Shown here: positions 1 to 8,064 of the stretch, in pieces
Layout: every line of letters begins with the position of its first letter
Position numbering within the stretch: the stretch's first letter is position 1
Assembly (NCBI RefSeq): GCF_000721235.1
Contig: NZ_JOFH01000002.1
Coordinates: forward strand, 62,001 to 126,000
Reading direction: 5' to 3'
Length of the DNA stretch: 64,000 nt
Source of the DNA: Streptomyces olivaceus
GTDB taxonomy: Bacteria; Actinomycetota; Actinomycetes; Streptomycetales; Streptomycetaceae
Translations under genes and position numbers: made by a program
The notes under the pieces: generated by a model
What the model was told of the DNA's origin: nothing
Seen by the model: only the letters and a program-made list of their open reading frames with translations
Databases searched by the model: none

Positions 1-568
1 GGGCGCCCCAGAGCGGGAACCAGCGGCCCAGGTCGTCCTCCACCGGCAGTTCGTCGGCGAGTACGGCCCGGACCCGCAGCTCCAGCGCGTTGTCCCGCTG
101 CCGCCGGTCGCCGGACAGGGGGGCGAAGGGGTAGAAGGTGCCGCGTTTGTAGAGGTAGACCAGCGCGAGGCGGCGCCCTTCGGCGTCCGTGAAACCGGCC
201 AGGGAGCAGAGCAGCCGCGGGCCGAAGCCGCCCGACTCCAGGGTGCTGTTCACCGCGTGCAGGTCGTTCACCAGGAGCGGCAGTTCGCCGGGGGAGCGGT
301 GGGAGACGAGCCAGGAGTAGCCGTAGGAGTCGCGGCTCAGCTCCACCGGGCTGCGGCCCGCGTCCGCGTCCAGCAGGGCGTGGATCTCGTGGTGCGTCCG
401 CTCGAAGGCGGCGCCCTCGACCGTGGCGAAGCACACCGCGCCCTGCCCGGTCGGCGTGAAGGAGGCCGCGGCCTCCAGGCTCACCGCGGCCGAGGGCAGC
501 GCGAAGAGCCGGTCGAGGTCGGGCCCCACCGGCCTGGACCGGCCGAGCAGGATGTCCAGCAGCCCCAT
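1..568 (-). CDS. pspAB: PspA-associated protein PspAB, C-terminus cut by window edge
   Basis: Read on the minus strand from an ATG at 568, the frame stays open for 189 codons and runs off the left edge, so the C-terminus is missing. The product starts MGLLDILLGRSR and is a soluble, mixed-charge protein with no signal peptide or membrane segment. I recognise it as the PspAB family, a partner of the phage-shock protein PspA in envelope stress, whose biochemical role is not established. It starts 19 nt after the htpX stop, so the two are probably one operon. The pairing of htpX with pspAB is usual in streptomycetes. pspA and pspAA themselves lie 36 kb away in this window. Confidence 0.8.
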   Translation of the reverse strand, partial: MGLLDILLGRSRPVGPDLDRLFALPSAAVSLEAAASFTPTGQGAVCFATVEGAAFERTHHEIHALLDADAGRSPVELSRDSYGYSWLVSHRSPGELPLLVNDLHAVNSTLESGGFGPRLLCSLAGFTDAEGRRLALVYLYKRGTFYPFAPLSGDRRQRDNALELRVRAVLADELPVEDDLGRWFPLWGA

Positions 569-587
569 GTCCGTCCCCTCCCGGCCC

Positions 588-1511
588 TCAGCCCTTGCCC
601 GGTGCGCCGGGCGCCGTCGCCTCGCCCAGCTCGGCGGAGATCCGGCCCAGTTGGTCGAGCCGCTGCTCCAGACTGGGGTGGGTGGCGAAGAACCGGCTGA
701 TGCCGGGTTCGCTGCCGAAGGCGGGGGTGAAGTAGAAGGCGTTGAAGGCCTGGGCCGTGCGCAGATCCTTGGTCGGGATGCGGGCGATGTCGCCGGTGAC
801 CTTGGTGAGCGCGGCAGCCAGGGCCGAGGGACGCCCGGTGAGCAGCGCGGCGGCGCGGTCGGCCGCCAGCTCCCGGTACCGGGACAGGGCCCGGATGAGC
901 AGGAAACTGAGCGCGTAGACGGCCGCCGAGACGCCCATCACGACCGCGAGGACGGCCATGGTGTTCTGGTCCCGCCGGCCGCCGAAGAGCTGCGAGTAGA
1001 AGGCGAAGCGCACGATCAGACCGGCGAGTACGCCCAGGAAGGACGCCACCGTGATCACCGCCACGTCCTTGTGCGCCACGTGCGACAGCTCGTGCGCGAG
1101 CACGCCCTCCAGTTCGGCCGGCTCCAGCCGCCGCAGCAGTCCGGTGGTGACGCAGACCACCGCGTGGTCGGGGTTCCGGCCGGTCGCGAACGCGTTCGGC
1201 ATCTCCATCTCCGACACCGCGACCACCGGCTTCGGCATGTCGGCCATCGCCGCCAGCCGGTCCACCACCCCGTGCAGCTCGGGATACTCGTCCCGTTCCA
1301 CGGCCCGGCCGCGCATCGCGAACAGCGCGATGCGGTCGGAGAACCAGTACTGCGCCCCGAGCACCGCCGCCACGATCACCACGACCAGCACCCAGGACTT
1401 CAGCACCGCGACGAGCGCGGCGACGAAGCCGACGTACAGCAGGCCGAGCAGGAACAGCGTGATCCCCATGCGTACGGTCAACCGCCGGTCGCTGCGGAAG
1501 CGGCTCCGCAT
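588..1511 (-). CDS. htpX: Zinc metalloprotease HtpX (M48B)
   Basis: Membrane-bound zinc protease that degrades misfolded membrane proteins. Two hydrophobic segments occupy the first 60 residues. The zinc motif HELSH lies near residue 140, and the third ligand is the Glu in RYRELAADR further on; two more hydrophobic stretches lie between them. About 307 residues is normal for the family. Two in-frame ATGs lie close together at 1517 and 1511. I chose 1511 because the GAGG sequence upstream is then 8 nt away rather than 2. It is the first gene of an htpX-pspAB pair, which ties it to envelope stress. Confidence 0.93.
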   Translation of the reverse strand: MRSRFRSDRRLTVRMGITLFLLGLLYVGFVAALVAVLKSWVLVVVIVAAVLGAQYWFSDRIALFAMRGRAVERDEYPELHGVVDRLAAMADMPKPVVAVSEMEMPNAFATGRNPDHAVVCVTTGLLRRLEPAELEGVLAHELSHVAHKDVAVITVASFLGVLAGLIVRFAFYSQLFGGRRDQNTMAVLAVVMGVSAAVYALSFLLIRALSRYRELAADRAAALLTGRPSALAAALTKVTGDIARIPTKDLRTAQAFNAFYFTPAFGSEPGISRFFATHPSLEQRLDQLGRISAELGEATAPGAPGKG

Positions 1512-1577
1512 CTGCATCACCTCACAGTCGAGCACTCGTCCCGCTGTCCAGTGTGCACCCGGGGGCCCGCGCCCCGG

Positions 1578-1949
1578 CTATCCGGCGCCGGGTGGTGCCA
1601 GCCGACGCGTGATCCGGTCGAACAGCTCCGTCAGCGGCTCGCCGATGTCCCGGCCGAAGCCGGTCAGCCCGTAGGTCACCCGGGGCGGCGTCGCGGGCTC
1701 GACCTCCCGCCAGACCAGACCGTCCTCGACCAGGGCACGCAGGGTCTGGGCGAGCATCTTCTCGCTGATGCCCCGGATGCTCTCGCGCAGCTCGTAGAAC
1801 CGCAGGTCGTTGCGGCGCAGCGAGATCAGCACCCAGACGCCCCACCGGCTGGTCACGTGGTCGACCACGTCGCGTGCGGCGCAGTCGGTGTGAAACACGT
1901 CATAGCGCTCGCCCGGCTCGACCCGGCTGCGCTGGAGACCTTCCGTCAT
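1578..1949 (-). CDS. HxlR-family winged-helix regulator
   Basis: A 123-residue DNA-binding regulator. The HxlR pattern is clear: a Cys near the N-terminus (HTDCAARD), the helix segment WGVWVLISLRRNDLRFYEL, then the recognition region ISEKMLAQTLRALVEDGLVWRE and a wing with PPRVTYGLT. HxlR proteins are often sensors of electrophiles or oxidants through this Cys, but that is family knowledge and not shown here. It is transcribed divergently from the NAD(P)-binding gene at 2091, and the 141-nt gap contains two 22-bp direct repeats that are likely its operator. Confidence 0.92.
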   Translation of the reverse strand: MTEGLQRSRVEPGERYDVFHTDCAARDVVDHVTSRWGVWVLISLRRNDLRFYELRESIRGISEKMLAQTLRALVEDGLVWREVEPATPPRVTYGLTGFGRDIGEPLTELFDRITRRLAPPGAG

Positions 1950-2018
1950 GTCATGAGCTTACCCAGAGGTATGCCCTTACTCATCGTTAGCCCCTGCTCC
2001 TACCGTTCAGGCGTCAGA

Positions 2019-2062
2019 GGAGAACCGACTCCCACGAGTCGGAGAACCGACTCTCACGAGTC
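2019..2062. promoter_or_regulatory. Tandem 22-bp repeats, probable HxlR operator
   Basis: Two adjacent copies of a 22-bp unit (GGAGAACCGACTC...GAGTC) differ at one base (C to T). Each copy contains the inverted repeat GACTC-N4-GAGTC. They end 28 nt before the ATG at 2091 and lie in the intergenic region of a divergent regulator/enzyme pair, so binding by the HxlR protein is the simplest reading. Confidence 0.6.
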
Positions 2063-2090
2063 CCACCAGACGTACGACGAGGAGCTGTTC

Positions 2091-2930
2091 ATGATCGTGG
2101 TGACCGGGGCCACCGGAAACATCGGCCGGCCGCTGACGCGGGCGCTGGCCGAGGCGGGCGAGCAGGTGACGGCGGTGTCGCGGCACCCGGCGGCGGTGCC
2201 GGAGGGCGTCCGCCACGTGGTGGCCGACCTGGCCGAACCGGCCGGTCTGGGGCCCGCGCTGGCCGGCGCGAAGTCCCTGTTCCTGCTGCTCTCCGGCGAC
2301 CTGCACGCCACCGGGGCCAACCCCGCCGACATCGTCGGCGAAGCCGTGGACCGCGGGGTGCGCCGCGTCGTCCTGCTCTCCACGCTCGGCGTGGTGACCA
2401 GGCCGTTCGGGACCACGCGGGTGGCGATGCGCGCACTGGAGGACACCGTGCGGGAGTCCGGCCTGGAGTGGGCCGTCCTGCGGCCGGGCGGCTTCGCCTC
2501 CAACGCCCTGTGGTGGGCCGAGTCCGTCCGCACGCGGAGGGTCGTCGCCGCCCCCTTCGGCGACACCGGGGTGCCGGTGGTCGACCCGGCGGACATCGCC
2601 GCGGTGGCGGCGGCCTGCCTGCTGGAGGACCGGCACACCGGCGGCGCGTACGAGCTGACCGGCCCGGAGGTGATCACTCCGCGCGGGCAGACGGAGGCCC
2701 TCGCCGCCGCGCTCGGCTCGCCCGTGGACTTCCACGAGCTCACCCTCGAGGAGGCCAGAGACGGCATGAGCCGGGCCATGCCGGCCGAGCTGGCCGACGA
2801 CACGCTGGACATCCTCGGCTCCCCGAGCCCGGCCGAGCAGCGGGTCAGCCCGGACATCGAGCGCGTCCTCGGCCGCGCCCCGCGCACCTTCGCGGACTGG
2901 GCGGCCCGCAACGTCGACGCGTTCCGCTAG
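2091..2930 (+). CDS. NAD(P)-binding (NmrA/atypical SDR) protein
   Basis: 279 residues starting MIVVTGATGNIGRPL, the GxxGxxG Rossmann motif of atypical short-chain dehydrogenases of the NmrA or quinone-oxidoreductase type. The middle (VRRVVLLSTLGV and LRPGGFASN) matches this group, and there is no classical YxxxK pair, so it may be a redox sensor or a reductase with an unknown substrate. The frame is open further upstream, but the ATG at 2091 follows GAGGAG and begins exactly at the Rossmann strand. It is divergent from the HxlR gene, a common regulator-target arrangement. Confidence 0.85.
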   Translation: MIVVTGATGNIGRPLTRALAEAGEQVTAVSRHPAAVPEGVRHVVADLAEPAGLGPALAGAKSLFLLLSGDLHATGANPADIVGEAVDRGVRRVVLLSTLGVVTRPFGTTRVAMRALEDTVRESGLEWAVLRPGGFASNALWWAESVRTRRVVAAPFGDTGVPVVDPADIAAVAAACLLEDRHTGGAYELTGPEVITPRGQTEALAAALGSPVDFHELTLEEARDGMSRAMPAELADDTLDILGSPSPAEQRVSPDIERVLGRAPRTFADWAARNVDAFR

Positions 2931-2957
2931 GGGGCAGCGCCGTCGTCCCGCCCGCGG

Positions 2958-3218
2958 TCAGTAGGGCGCCCGGAAATTGAGGTAGCCGAGCAGCACGATC
3001 ACCGCGGCCACACAGCCGAGCACGACGGCGGTGGACACCCACGACGACCGGCGCCCGAAGCCCACGTGGTCGGGGTCGCCGCGGAAGGGGACCGGCCCGG
3101 GAGGGTTCTCCTTCCAGCGCGCGGCCAGCATCCGGGCGCGCGCGGAGGGCTCCTTGTGCTCCGCGCCGTCCGCCCACCTGAGGTCGAACTCGCGCTCCTC
3201 GTCGTCTCTCTCGGGCAT
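2958..3218 (-). CDS. Small single-pass membrane protein of unknown function
   Basis: An 86-residue protein, MPERDDEEREFDLRW at the start. The N-terminal 55 residues are charged, and one transmembrane helix (VVLGCVAAVIVLLGYL) lies at the C-terminus, so the bulk should be cytoplasmic with a C-terminal anchor. I do not recognise a named domain. An upstream in-frame start at 3281 would add 21 residues, but 3218 begins the conserved-looking acidic region. It lies downstream of glnA on the same strand, beyond the glnA terminator, and is probably expressed separately. Confidence 0.65.
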   Translation of the reverse strand: MPERDDEEREFDLRWADGAEHKEPSARARMLAARWKENPPGPVPFRGDPDHVGFGRRSSWVSTAVVLGCVAAVIVLLGYLNFRAPY

Positions 3219-3320
3219 CTCCGGCACTCTCCCCGTCCCCCTGACTCGAACAACCGTGTCAGTACACAATGATCCCGGCACCGGGTCCGCGCCGTGAAGT
3301 GTTTTCAGCCATACACGAAC

Positions 3321-3358
3321 GGCGCCCCCGGCCTCCGCGAGGAGGGGACGGGGGCGCC
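3321..3358 (-). terminator. Terminator of glnA
   Basis: A perfect 10-bp inverted repeat (GGCGCCCCCG / CGGGGGCGCC) with an 18-nt loop lies 20 nt past the glnA stop codon. As usual for Streptomyces there is no long U tract. Confidence 0.7.
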
Positions 3359-3377
3359 GGACGGGTACAGGCGTCGA

Positions 3378-4787
3378 TCACACGTCGAAGTACAGCTCGA
3401 ACTCGTGCGGGTGCGGGCGCAGCTGGAGCGGGGCGATCTCGTTCGTGCGCTTGTAGTCGATCCACGTCTCGATCAGGTCCGGCGTGAAGACGTCGCCCTG
3501 GAGCAGGAACTCGTGGTCGGCCTCCAGGCGGTCCAGGACCGCGCCGAGGGAGGTCGGGACCTGGGCCACGCCGGCGTGCTCCTCGGGAGCCAGCTCGTAG
3601 AGGTCCTTGTCGATCGGCTCGGCCGGCTCGATCTTGTTCTTGATGCCGTCCAGGCCCGCGAGGAGCAGGGCCGAGAAGGCCAGGTACGGGTTGCCGGAGG
3701 AGTCCGGGGCGCGGAACTCGACGCGCTTGGCCTTCGGGTTCGAGCCGGTGATCGGGATGCGCATCGCGGCGGAGCGGTTGCGCTGCGAGTACACCAGGTT
3801 GATCGGCGCCTCGAAGCCCGGGACCAGGCGGTGGTAGGAGTTCACCGTCGGGTTGGTGAAGGCCAGCAGCGACGGGGCGTGGCGCAGGATGCCGCCGATG
3901 TAGTAGCGGGCGGTGTCCGAGAGGCCGGCGTAGCCCTGCTCGTCGTAGAAGAGCGGCTCGCCGCCCGACCACAGCGACTGGTGCACGTGCATGCCCGAGC
4001 CGTTGTCACCGAAGATCGGCTTCGGCATGAAGGTCGCCGTCTTGCCGTTCTTCCAGGCCACGTTCTTCACGATGTACTTGAAGAGCTGGAGGTCGTCCGC
4101 GGCGGCGAGCAGCGTGTTGAACTTGTAGTTGATCTCGGCCTGGCCGGCGGTGCCCACCTCGTGGTGCTGGCGCTCGACCTTCAGACCGGACCGGTCCAGC
4201 TCCAGGGAGATCTCGGCGCGCAGGTCGGCGAAGTGGTCGACCGGCGGGACCGGGAAGTAACCGCCCTTGTAGCGGACCTTGTAGCCGCGGTTGTCCTCGA
4301 CCGCACCGGTGTTCCAGGCGCCGGCCTCGGAGTCGATGTGGTAGAAGGACTCGTTCTCGCGGGTGGCGAAGCGGACGGAGTCGAAGACGTAGAACTCGGC
4401 CTCCGGGCCGAAGAACGCCGTGTCGGCGATGCCGGTGGAGGCCAGGTAGGCCTCGGCCTTCTTCGCCACGTTCCGCGGGTCGCGGGAGTACTGCTCGCCC
4501 GTGATCGGGTCGTGGATGAAGAAGTTGATGTTGAGGGTCTTGTCCCGGCGGAACGGGTCGATGCGCGCGGTGGACAGGTCGGGGCGCAGGGACATGTCCG
4601 ACTCGTGGATGGCCTGGAAGCCGCGGATCGAGGATCCGTCGAAGGCCTGCTCGTCGTCGGGGTCGAACGCCTCGGCGGGCAACGTGAAGTGCTGCATGAC
4701 GCCCGGCAGGTCGCAGAAGCGGACGTCGACGAACTTGACGTCCTCGTCCGCGATGAACTTCTTGGCGTCGTCGGCGTTCTGGAACAT
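3378..4787 (-). CDS. glnA: Glutamine synthetase type I
   Basis: Makes glutamine from glutamate, ammonia and ATP in the cytoplasm. At 469 residues it is the usual GSI length. It starts [11 protein letters not shown] after a strong AGGAGG. The metal and ATP motifs [22 protein letters not shown] and the NRSAAMRIP loop are all present, and Tyr397 in DLYELAPEE is the adenylylation site, so it belongs to the GSI-beta adenylylated type. An ATG further upstream (4856) would extend it without ribosome-site support. A four-half-site GlnR operator precedes it. Confidence 0.98.
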   Translation of the reverse strand: MFQNADDAKKFIADEDVKFVDVRFCDLPGVMQHFTLPAEAFDPDDEQAFDGSSIRGFQAIHESDMSLRPDLSTARIDPFRRDKTLNINFFIHDPITGEQYSRDPRNVAKKAEAYLASTGIADTAFFGPEAEFYVFDSVRFATRENESFYHIDSEAGAWNTGAVEDNRGYKVRYKGGYFPVPPVDHFADLRAEISLELDRSGLKVERQHHEVGTAGQAEINYKFNTLLAAADDLQLFKYIVKNVAWKNGKTATFMPKPIFGDNGSGMHVHQSLWSGGEPLFYDEQGYAGLSDTARYYIGGILRHAPSLLAFTNPTVNSYHRLVPGFEAPINLVYSQRNRSAAMRIPITGSNPKAKRVEFRAPDSSGNPYLAFSALLLAGLDGIKNKIEPAEPIDKDLYELAPEEHAGVAQVPTSLGAVLDRLEADHEFLLQGDVFTPDLIETWIDYKRTNEIAPLQLRPHPHEFELYFDV

Positions 4788-4883
4788 CCAGCTCCTCCTA
4801 CTCCCGACCGTCCCGCCGGGGTGGTAGATCGTTCGTGCGGCCAGTGCGGGTGGCACACGTTTCCTCGACCCTAGGGACGGGTG

Positions 4884-4922
4884 ATTTCTCTGGCGTGACC
4901 CGTTTGTTTCGCAGAAGTTAAC
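4884..4922 (-). promoter_or_regulatory. GlnR operator of glnA
   Basis: On the minus strand the half-sites GTTAAC, GAAAC, GTCAC and GAAAT follow each other with exactly 6-nt spacers. This is the a-n6-b-n6-a-n6-b layout of Streptomyces GlnR boxes (GTnAC / GAAAC). The last half-site ends about 97 nt before the glnA ATG. GlnR activates or represses nitrogen genes according to nitrogen supply. The site also lies 86 nt upstream of the divergent RDD gene. Confidence 0.88.
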
Positions 4923-5007
4923 CGGTCCCCGCCCCAGCCTAGGCCCGATCGGGGACCGTCACACCCCGCCGTCCCCGGGACGTATACGGGCGCAGTACCG
5001 TGGTCGG

Positions 5008-5475
5008 GTGGACAACAGGCAAGCAATCGGATCGTGGCTTTCCGGGCCGCGCGCGGCCATCGAGGGGGCCGGCGCCGACCTCGGGTACCGCGGGGAGCAG
5101 CTCGGGCTGCCCGAGGACGGACCGGGCTCGATCGCCCGTCCGGGCAGGCGCATCGCCGCCGTGGCCGTCGACTGGGCCCTGTGCCTCCTGATCGCATACG
5201 GCCTGATCACGGACGGCTACGGCCAGGCGACCGGCAACTGGGCCCTGGTGATCTTCTTCGTACTCAGCGTGCTGACGGTCGGCACGGTCGGCTTCACGCC
5301 GGGCAAGCGCCTGCTCGGCCTGCGCGTGGTGGACCTGGCCACCGGCCGCCCCAGCCCCCTGCGCGCCCTGCTGCGCTCGGTCCTGCTCTGCCTCGCCCTG
5401 CCGGCCCTGATCTGGGACCGCGACGGGCGCGGCCTGCACGACCGGCTGGCGCGCACGGTGGAGGTACGGATCTGA
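5008..5475 (+). CDS. RDD-domain membrane protein
   Basis: 155 residues, starting at a GTG (MDNRQAIGSW). The RDD domain has its signature Arg-Asp/Asp pattern: RPGRRIAAVAVDW before the first helix, then two or three transmembrane helices and a closing GLHDRLARTVEVR. RDD proteins are small integral membrane proteins, some proposed as ion or solute transporters, but no function is shown here. It is divergent from glnA and ends before a strong shared terminator. Confidence 0.88.
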   Translation: MDNRQAIGSWLSGPRAAIEGAGADLGYRGEQLGLPEDGPGSIARPGRRIAAVAVDWALCLLIAYGLITDGYGQATGNWALVIFFVLSVLTVGTVGFTPGKRLLGLRVVDLATGRPSPLRALLRSVLLCLALPALIWDRDGRGLHDRLARTVEVRI

Positions 5476-5540
5476 TCCGTCCGTGCGGTCACGGGGCCGG
5501 GGGCCCCGGGCGTACGGGGTGACGGCGGCGCATACGAGGA

Positions 5541-5591
5541 CGGCGACGGGGGCGTCCGGGACGACGGTGGTCCCGGACGCCCCCGTCGCCG
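5541..5591. terminator. Bidirectional terminator between convergent genes
   Basis: Two perfectly complementary 22-nt arms (left 5541-5562, right 5570-5591) enclose a 7-nt loop. The hairpin sits between the RDD gene and the convergent DUF4191 gene, so it can stop both. Confidence 0.88.
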
Positions 5592-5611
5592 TACCGGGTC
5601 CGGCGTTCGAA

Positions 5612-5647
5612 GTGCTGGTGCTGGTGCTGGTGCTGGTGCTGGTGCGG
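5612..5647. repeat. Hexanucleotide microsatellite GTGCTG
   Basis: Five perfect tandem copies of GTGCTG plus a sixth with one change (GTGCGG) run directly up to the stop codon (5648-5650) of the convergent DUF4191 gene. The tract is non-coding in the genes called here. Confidence 0.9.
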
Positions 5648-6352
5648 TCAGCGCTGCCTGGGGTTGCCGCCCCGCGGCATGCGCATCCCCTTGGGCATCG
5701 GGCCCTTGGGCAGCGGCATGTTGCTCATCAGGTCGCCGAGGGCACGCAGCCGGTCGTTGGTCACGGTGACCTGCGGTCCCGACAGCACGCGGGGGAGCTT
5801 GAGCATGGTCGTGCGCAGCTTCTTCAGCTCGACCTGGCCCTCGCCGGTGCCCACGACCAGGTCGTGCACGGGTACGTCGGAGACGATGCGGTTCATCTTC
5901 TTCTTCTCGGCCGCGAGCAGGGACTTCACCCGGTTCGGGTTGCCCTCCGCGACGAGCACAATGCCGGCCTTGCCGACCGCGCGGTGCACCACGTCCTGGC
6001 TGCGGTTCATCGCCACCGCCGGGGTCGTCGTCCAGCCCCGGCCGATGTTGTCCAGTACGGCCGCTGCCGCGCCCGGCTGTCCCTCCATCTGGCCGAAGGC
6101 CGCCCGCTCGGCCCGGCGTCCGAAGACGATCGCCATCGCGAGGAAGGCGAGCAGCACGCCCAGAATGCCGAGATAGATGGGGTGACCGATCAAGAAACCG
6201 ATCGCGAGGAGGACACCGAAGACGACGATGCCGACACCCGCGAGTACAAGACCGATCTTCTTGTCGGCCTTGCGGGTCATCTTGTAGGTCAGAGCGATCT
6301 GCTTCAGTCGCCCGGGATTCGCAGCGTCCGCTGCAGGTTCCTTCCTCGCCAT
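5648..6352 (-). CDS. DUF4191 integral membrane protein
   Basis: 234 residues starting MARKEPAADAANPGRL, matching the actinobacterial DUF4191 family usually found beside lipA. Two adjacent transmembrane helices occupy roughly residues 34-80 and are followed by a cytoplasmic domain with a conserved-looking core (RVKSLLAAEKKKMNRIVSDVPVHDL). The C-terminal tail is Met/Pro/Gly rich (MPLPKGPMPKGM). The role is unknown. Its constant position downstream of the lipoate genes suggests a link to lipoylation or membrane physiology, but this is inference only. Confidence 0.88.
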   Translation of the reverse strand: MARKEPAADAANPGRLKQIALTYKMTRKADKKIGLVLAGVGIVVFGVLLAIGFLIGHPIYLGILGVLLAFLAMAIVFGRRAERAAFGQMEGQPGAAAAVLDNIGRGWTTTPAVAMNRSQDVVHRAVGKAGIVLVAEGNPNRVKSLLAAEKKKMNRIVSDVPVHDLVVGTGEGQVELKKLRTTMLKLPRVLSGPQVTVTNDRLRALGDLMSNMPLPKGPMPKGMRMPRGGNPRQR

Positions 6353-6431
6353 GGCACGAAGTCTACGTGCCCCCGAAAGCGCCGACGACGGCAGTGCCCG
6401 GGCGCGGGGAGGGCGGGAGTGCGGGAGCGGG

Positions 6432-6647
6432 TCAGGGGCGGCCGGTGGCGGACTGGCCCAGGACGCGCTCCGTCTCGATCCGGTCCTTGGCGCGGCGGCG
6501 GTCCTCCAGGACCGAGGTCCAGGCATTGCGCCGTGCGGTGCGCTGGCCGCCGCTCATCAGCAGCGACTCGACGGCCCGCAGTGCGGTGCCGAAGGACGGG
6601 ATGGCGGTGGCGCGGACGGTGGCGGTGCGGGCGGGTGCGGCCTGCAT
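6432..6647 (-). CDS. SCO2195-type small protein, probably GlnR-regulated
   Basis: 71 residues, MQAAPARTATVRATAIPS at the start. It is basic, with a C-terminal helix rich in Arg and Glu (RRRAKDRIETERVLGQ). I recognise it as the small streptomycete protein named after SCO2195, which is described as GlnR-regulated and nitrogen responsive. Its molecular role is unknown. Consistent with that, a GTCAC-n6-GTAAC pair lies upstream at 6737-6752. A longer frame from 6728 exists, but the ATG at 6647 has a G-rich ribosome site just before it. Confidence 0.75.
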   Translation of the reverse strand: MQAAPARTATVRATAIPSFGTALRAVESLLMSGGQRTARRNAWTSVLEDRRRAKDRIETERVLGQSATGRP

Positions 6648-6736
6648 CGTGGAGGTCCCCCCTCGGTACGGCTCCGGGTACGGAGACGGGTGTACGTGGT
6701 GGAGTACGTGCTGTGATTCCAGGGTCACTGATTGGT

Positions 6737-6752
6737 GTTACCAGGGCGTGAC
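6737..6752 (-). promoter_or_regulatory. Candidate GlnR box upstream of the SCO2195-type gene
   Basis: Reading the minus strand, GTCAC and GTAAC are separated by exactly 6 nt, fitting the GlnR a/b half-site spacing seen at glnA. A further GTGAC follows 8 nt later (6724-6728). The pair lies 89 nt before the start codon. Confidence 0.5.
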
Positions 6753-6800
6753 CCACCGGTCAAACGGACATGAAGCCGTGCTGCCGGGCCGCGGAACGGG

Positions 6801-6851
6801 CCCGCGGCCCCGACCGGTGCCCTCAGCTGCGAGGACGGTCGGGGCCGCGGG
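6801..6851 (-). terminator. Hairpin downstream of lipA
   Basis: 15-bp perfectly complementary arms (6801-6815 and 6837-6851, core CCGCGGCCCCGACC) with a 21-nt loop. It lies 68 nt past the lipA stop and before the next minus-strand gene, so it probably ends the lipA transcript. Confidence 0.6.
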
Positions 6852-6918
6852 GGACCGGTCACTACTGGCCGGTAGTGTCTTGTGCGTGAATTCACACGGT
6901 GGACTCTGACGGTGGAGT

Positions 6919-7890
6919 TCACACGGCGGACGGCGCGGTCGGCGCCGGGGTGCGGCGCTGCTCCATCGCCATCCCGTAGAGCCGGCCGGCGCGGTACGAG
7001 GAGCGCACCAGCGGACCCGACATCACACCGGAGAAGCCGATCTGCTCGGCCTCCTCCTTCAGCTCCACGAACTCCTGCGGCTTCACCCAGCGCTCCACGG
7101 GGTGGTGGCGCACGGACGGACGCAGGTACTGCGTGATGGTGATCAGCTCGCAGCCGGCCCCGTGCAGCTGCCGCAGCGCCTCGCTGATCTCCTCACGGGT
7201 CTCGCCCATGCCCAGGATCAGGTTGGACTTGGTGACCAGACCGTAGTCGCGGGCGTCGGTGATGACCTTCAGCGAGCGGTCGTAACGGAAGCCGGGACGG
7301 ATGCGCTTGAAGATCCGCGGGACCGTCTCGACGTTGTGCGCGAAGACCTCGGGGCGGGAGTCGAAGACCTCCCGGAGCAGCTCCGGCACGGCGTTGAAGT
7401 CGGGGGCCAGCAGTTCGACCTTGGTGCGGCCGGCCTCGCGCTCGGCGGTCTGCTGGTGGATCTGGCGCACCGTCTCCGCGTACAGCCAGGCGCCGCCGTC
7501 GGGGAGGTCGTCGCGGGCGACGCCGGTGATGGTGGCGTAGTTCAGGTCCATCGTGACCACGGACTCGCCGACGCGGCGCGGCTCGTCCCGGTCGAGCGCC
7601 TCGGGCCTGCCCGTGTCGATCTGGCAGAAGTCGCAGCGCCGGGTGCACTGGTCGCCGCCGATGAGGAAGGTCGCCTCGCGGTCCTCCCAGCACTCGTAGA
7701 TGTTGGGACAGCCGGCTTCCTGGCAGACCGTGTGCAGGCCCTCGCTCTTCACGAGGTTCTGCATCTTGGTGTATTCGGGGCCCATTTTCGCCCGGGTCTT
7801 GATCCACTCGGGCTTGCGCTCGATGGGGGTCTGGCTGTTGCGGACCTCCAGGCGCAGCATCTTGCGTCCGTCGGGTGCGACTGCGGACAC
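6919..7890 (-). CDS. lipA: Lipoyl synthase
   Basis: Radical-SAM enzyme that inserts two sulphur atoms into protein-bound octanoyl groups. Both clusters are visible: the auxiliary [12 protein letters not shown] and the radical-SAM CTRRCDFC, plus the C-terminal RSSYRAG motif that ligates the auxiliary cluster. The best start is the GTG at 7890 ([10 protein letters not shown]), 7 nt after GGGAG, giving 323 residues, the normal length. lipB lies upstream on the same strand with 174 nt between, which is filled by an intergenic repeat. Its substrate in this window is the two-domain E2 protein at 23629. Confidence 0.97.
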   Translation of the reverse strand: MSAVAPDGRKMLRLEVRNSQTPIERKPEWIKTRAKMGPEYTKMQNLVKSEGLHTVCQEAGCPNIYECWEDREATFLIGGDQCTRRCDFCQIDTGRPEALDRDEPRRVGESVVTMDLNYATITGVARDDLPDGGAWLYAETVRQIHQQTAEREAGRTKVELLAPDFNAVPELLREVFDSRPEVFAHNVETVPRIFKRIRPGFRYDRSLKVITDARDYGLVTKSNLILGMGETREEISEALRQLHGAGCELITITQYLRPSVRHHPVERWVKPQEFVELKEEAEQIGFSGVMSGPLVRSSYRAGRLYGMAMEQRRTPAPTAPSAV

Positions 7891-7969
7891 GACCGGCTCC
7901 CTAACGTTTGATTCTTCGGCGCCTTCAAGCGTACGCCCGTTGATTTGAATGCCCGGCGAGGGTGCGGGC

Positions 7970-8042
7970 CTCTGGGGGCTGCCGCCCCCAGACCCCCGCT
8001 GTCGCACTGAACGGCCTCGTCCTGAAACGCCGGACGGGCTGG
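7970..8042 (-). repeat. Streptomyces intergenic palindromic repeat, copy 1
   Basis: Reading the minus strand it contains CAGCCCGTCCGGCGTTT, GACGAGGCCGTTCAG and a GGGGGC...GCCCCC stem. The same modules in the same order recur at 38475-38545. It fills the lipB-lipA gap and probably folds into a hairpin in the transcript. Confidence 0.85.
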
Positions 8043-8064
8043 ATCTATGCCCATCGGGCTGGAA

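Noticed and set aside
423-2930. An 835-codon plus-strand frame that covers htpX, the HxlR gene and the NmrA-type gene
   Set aside because: Most of it is antisense to clear genes. Only the part from ATG 2091 carries a Rossmann fold.
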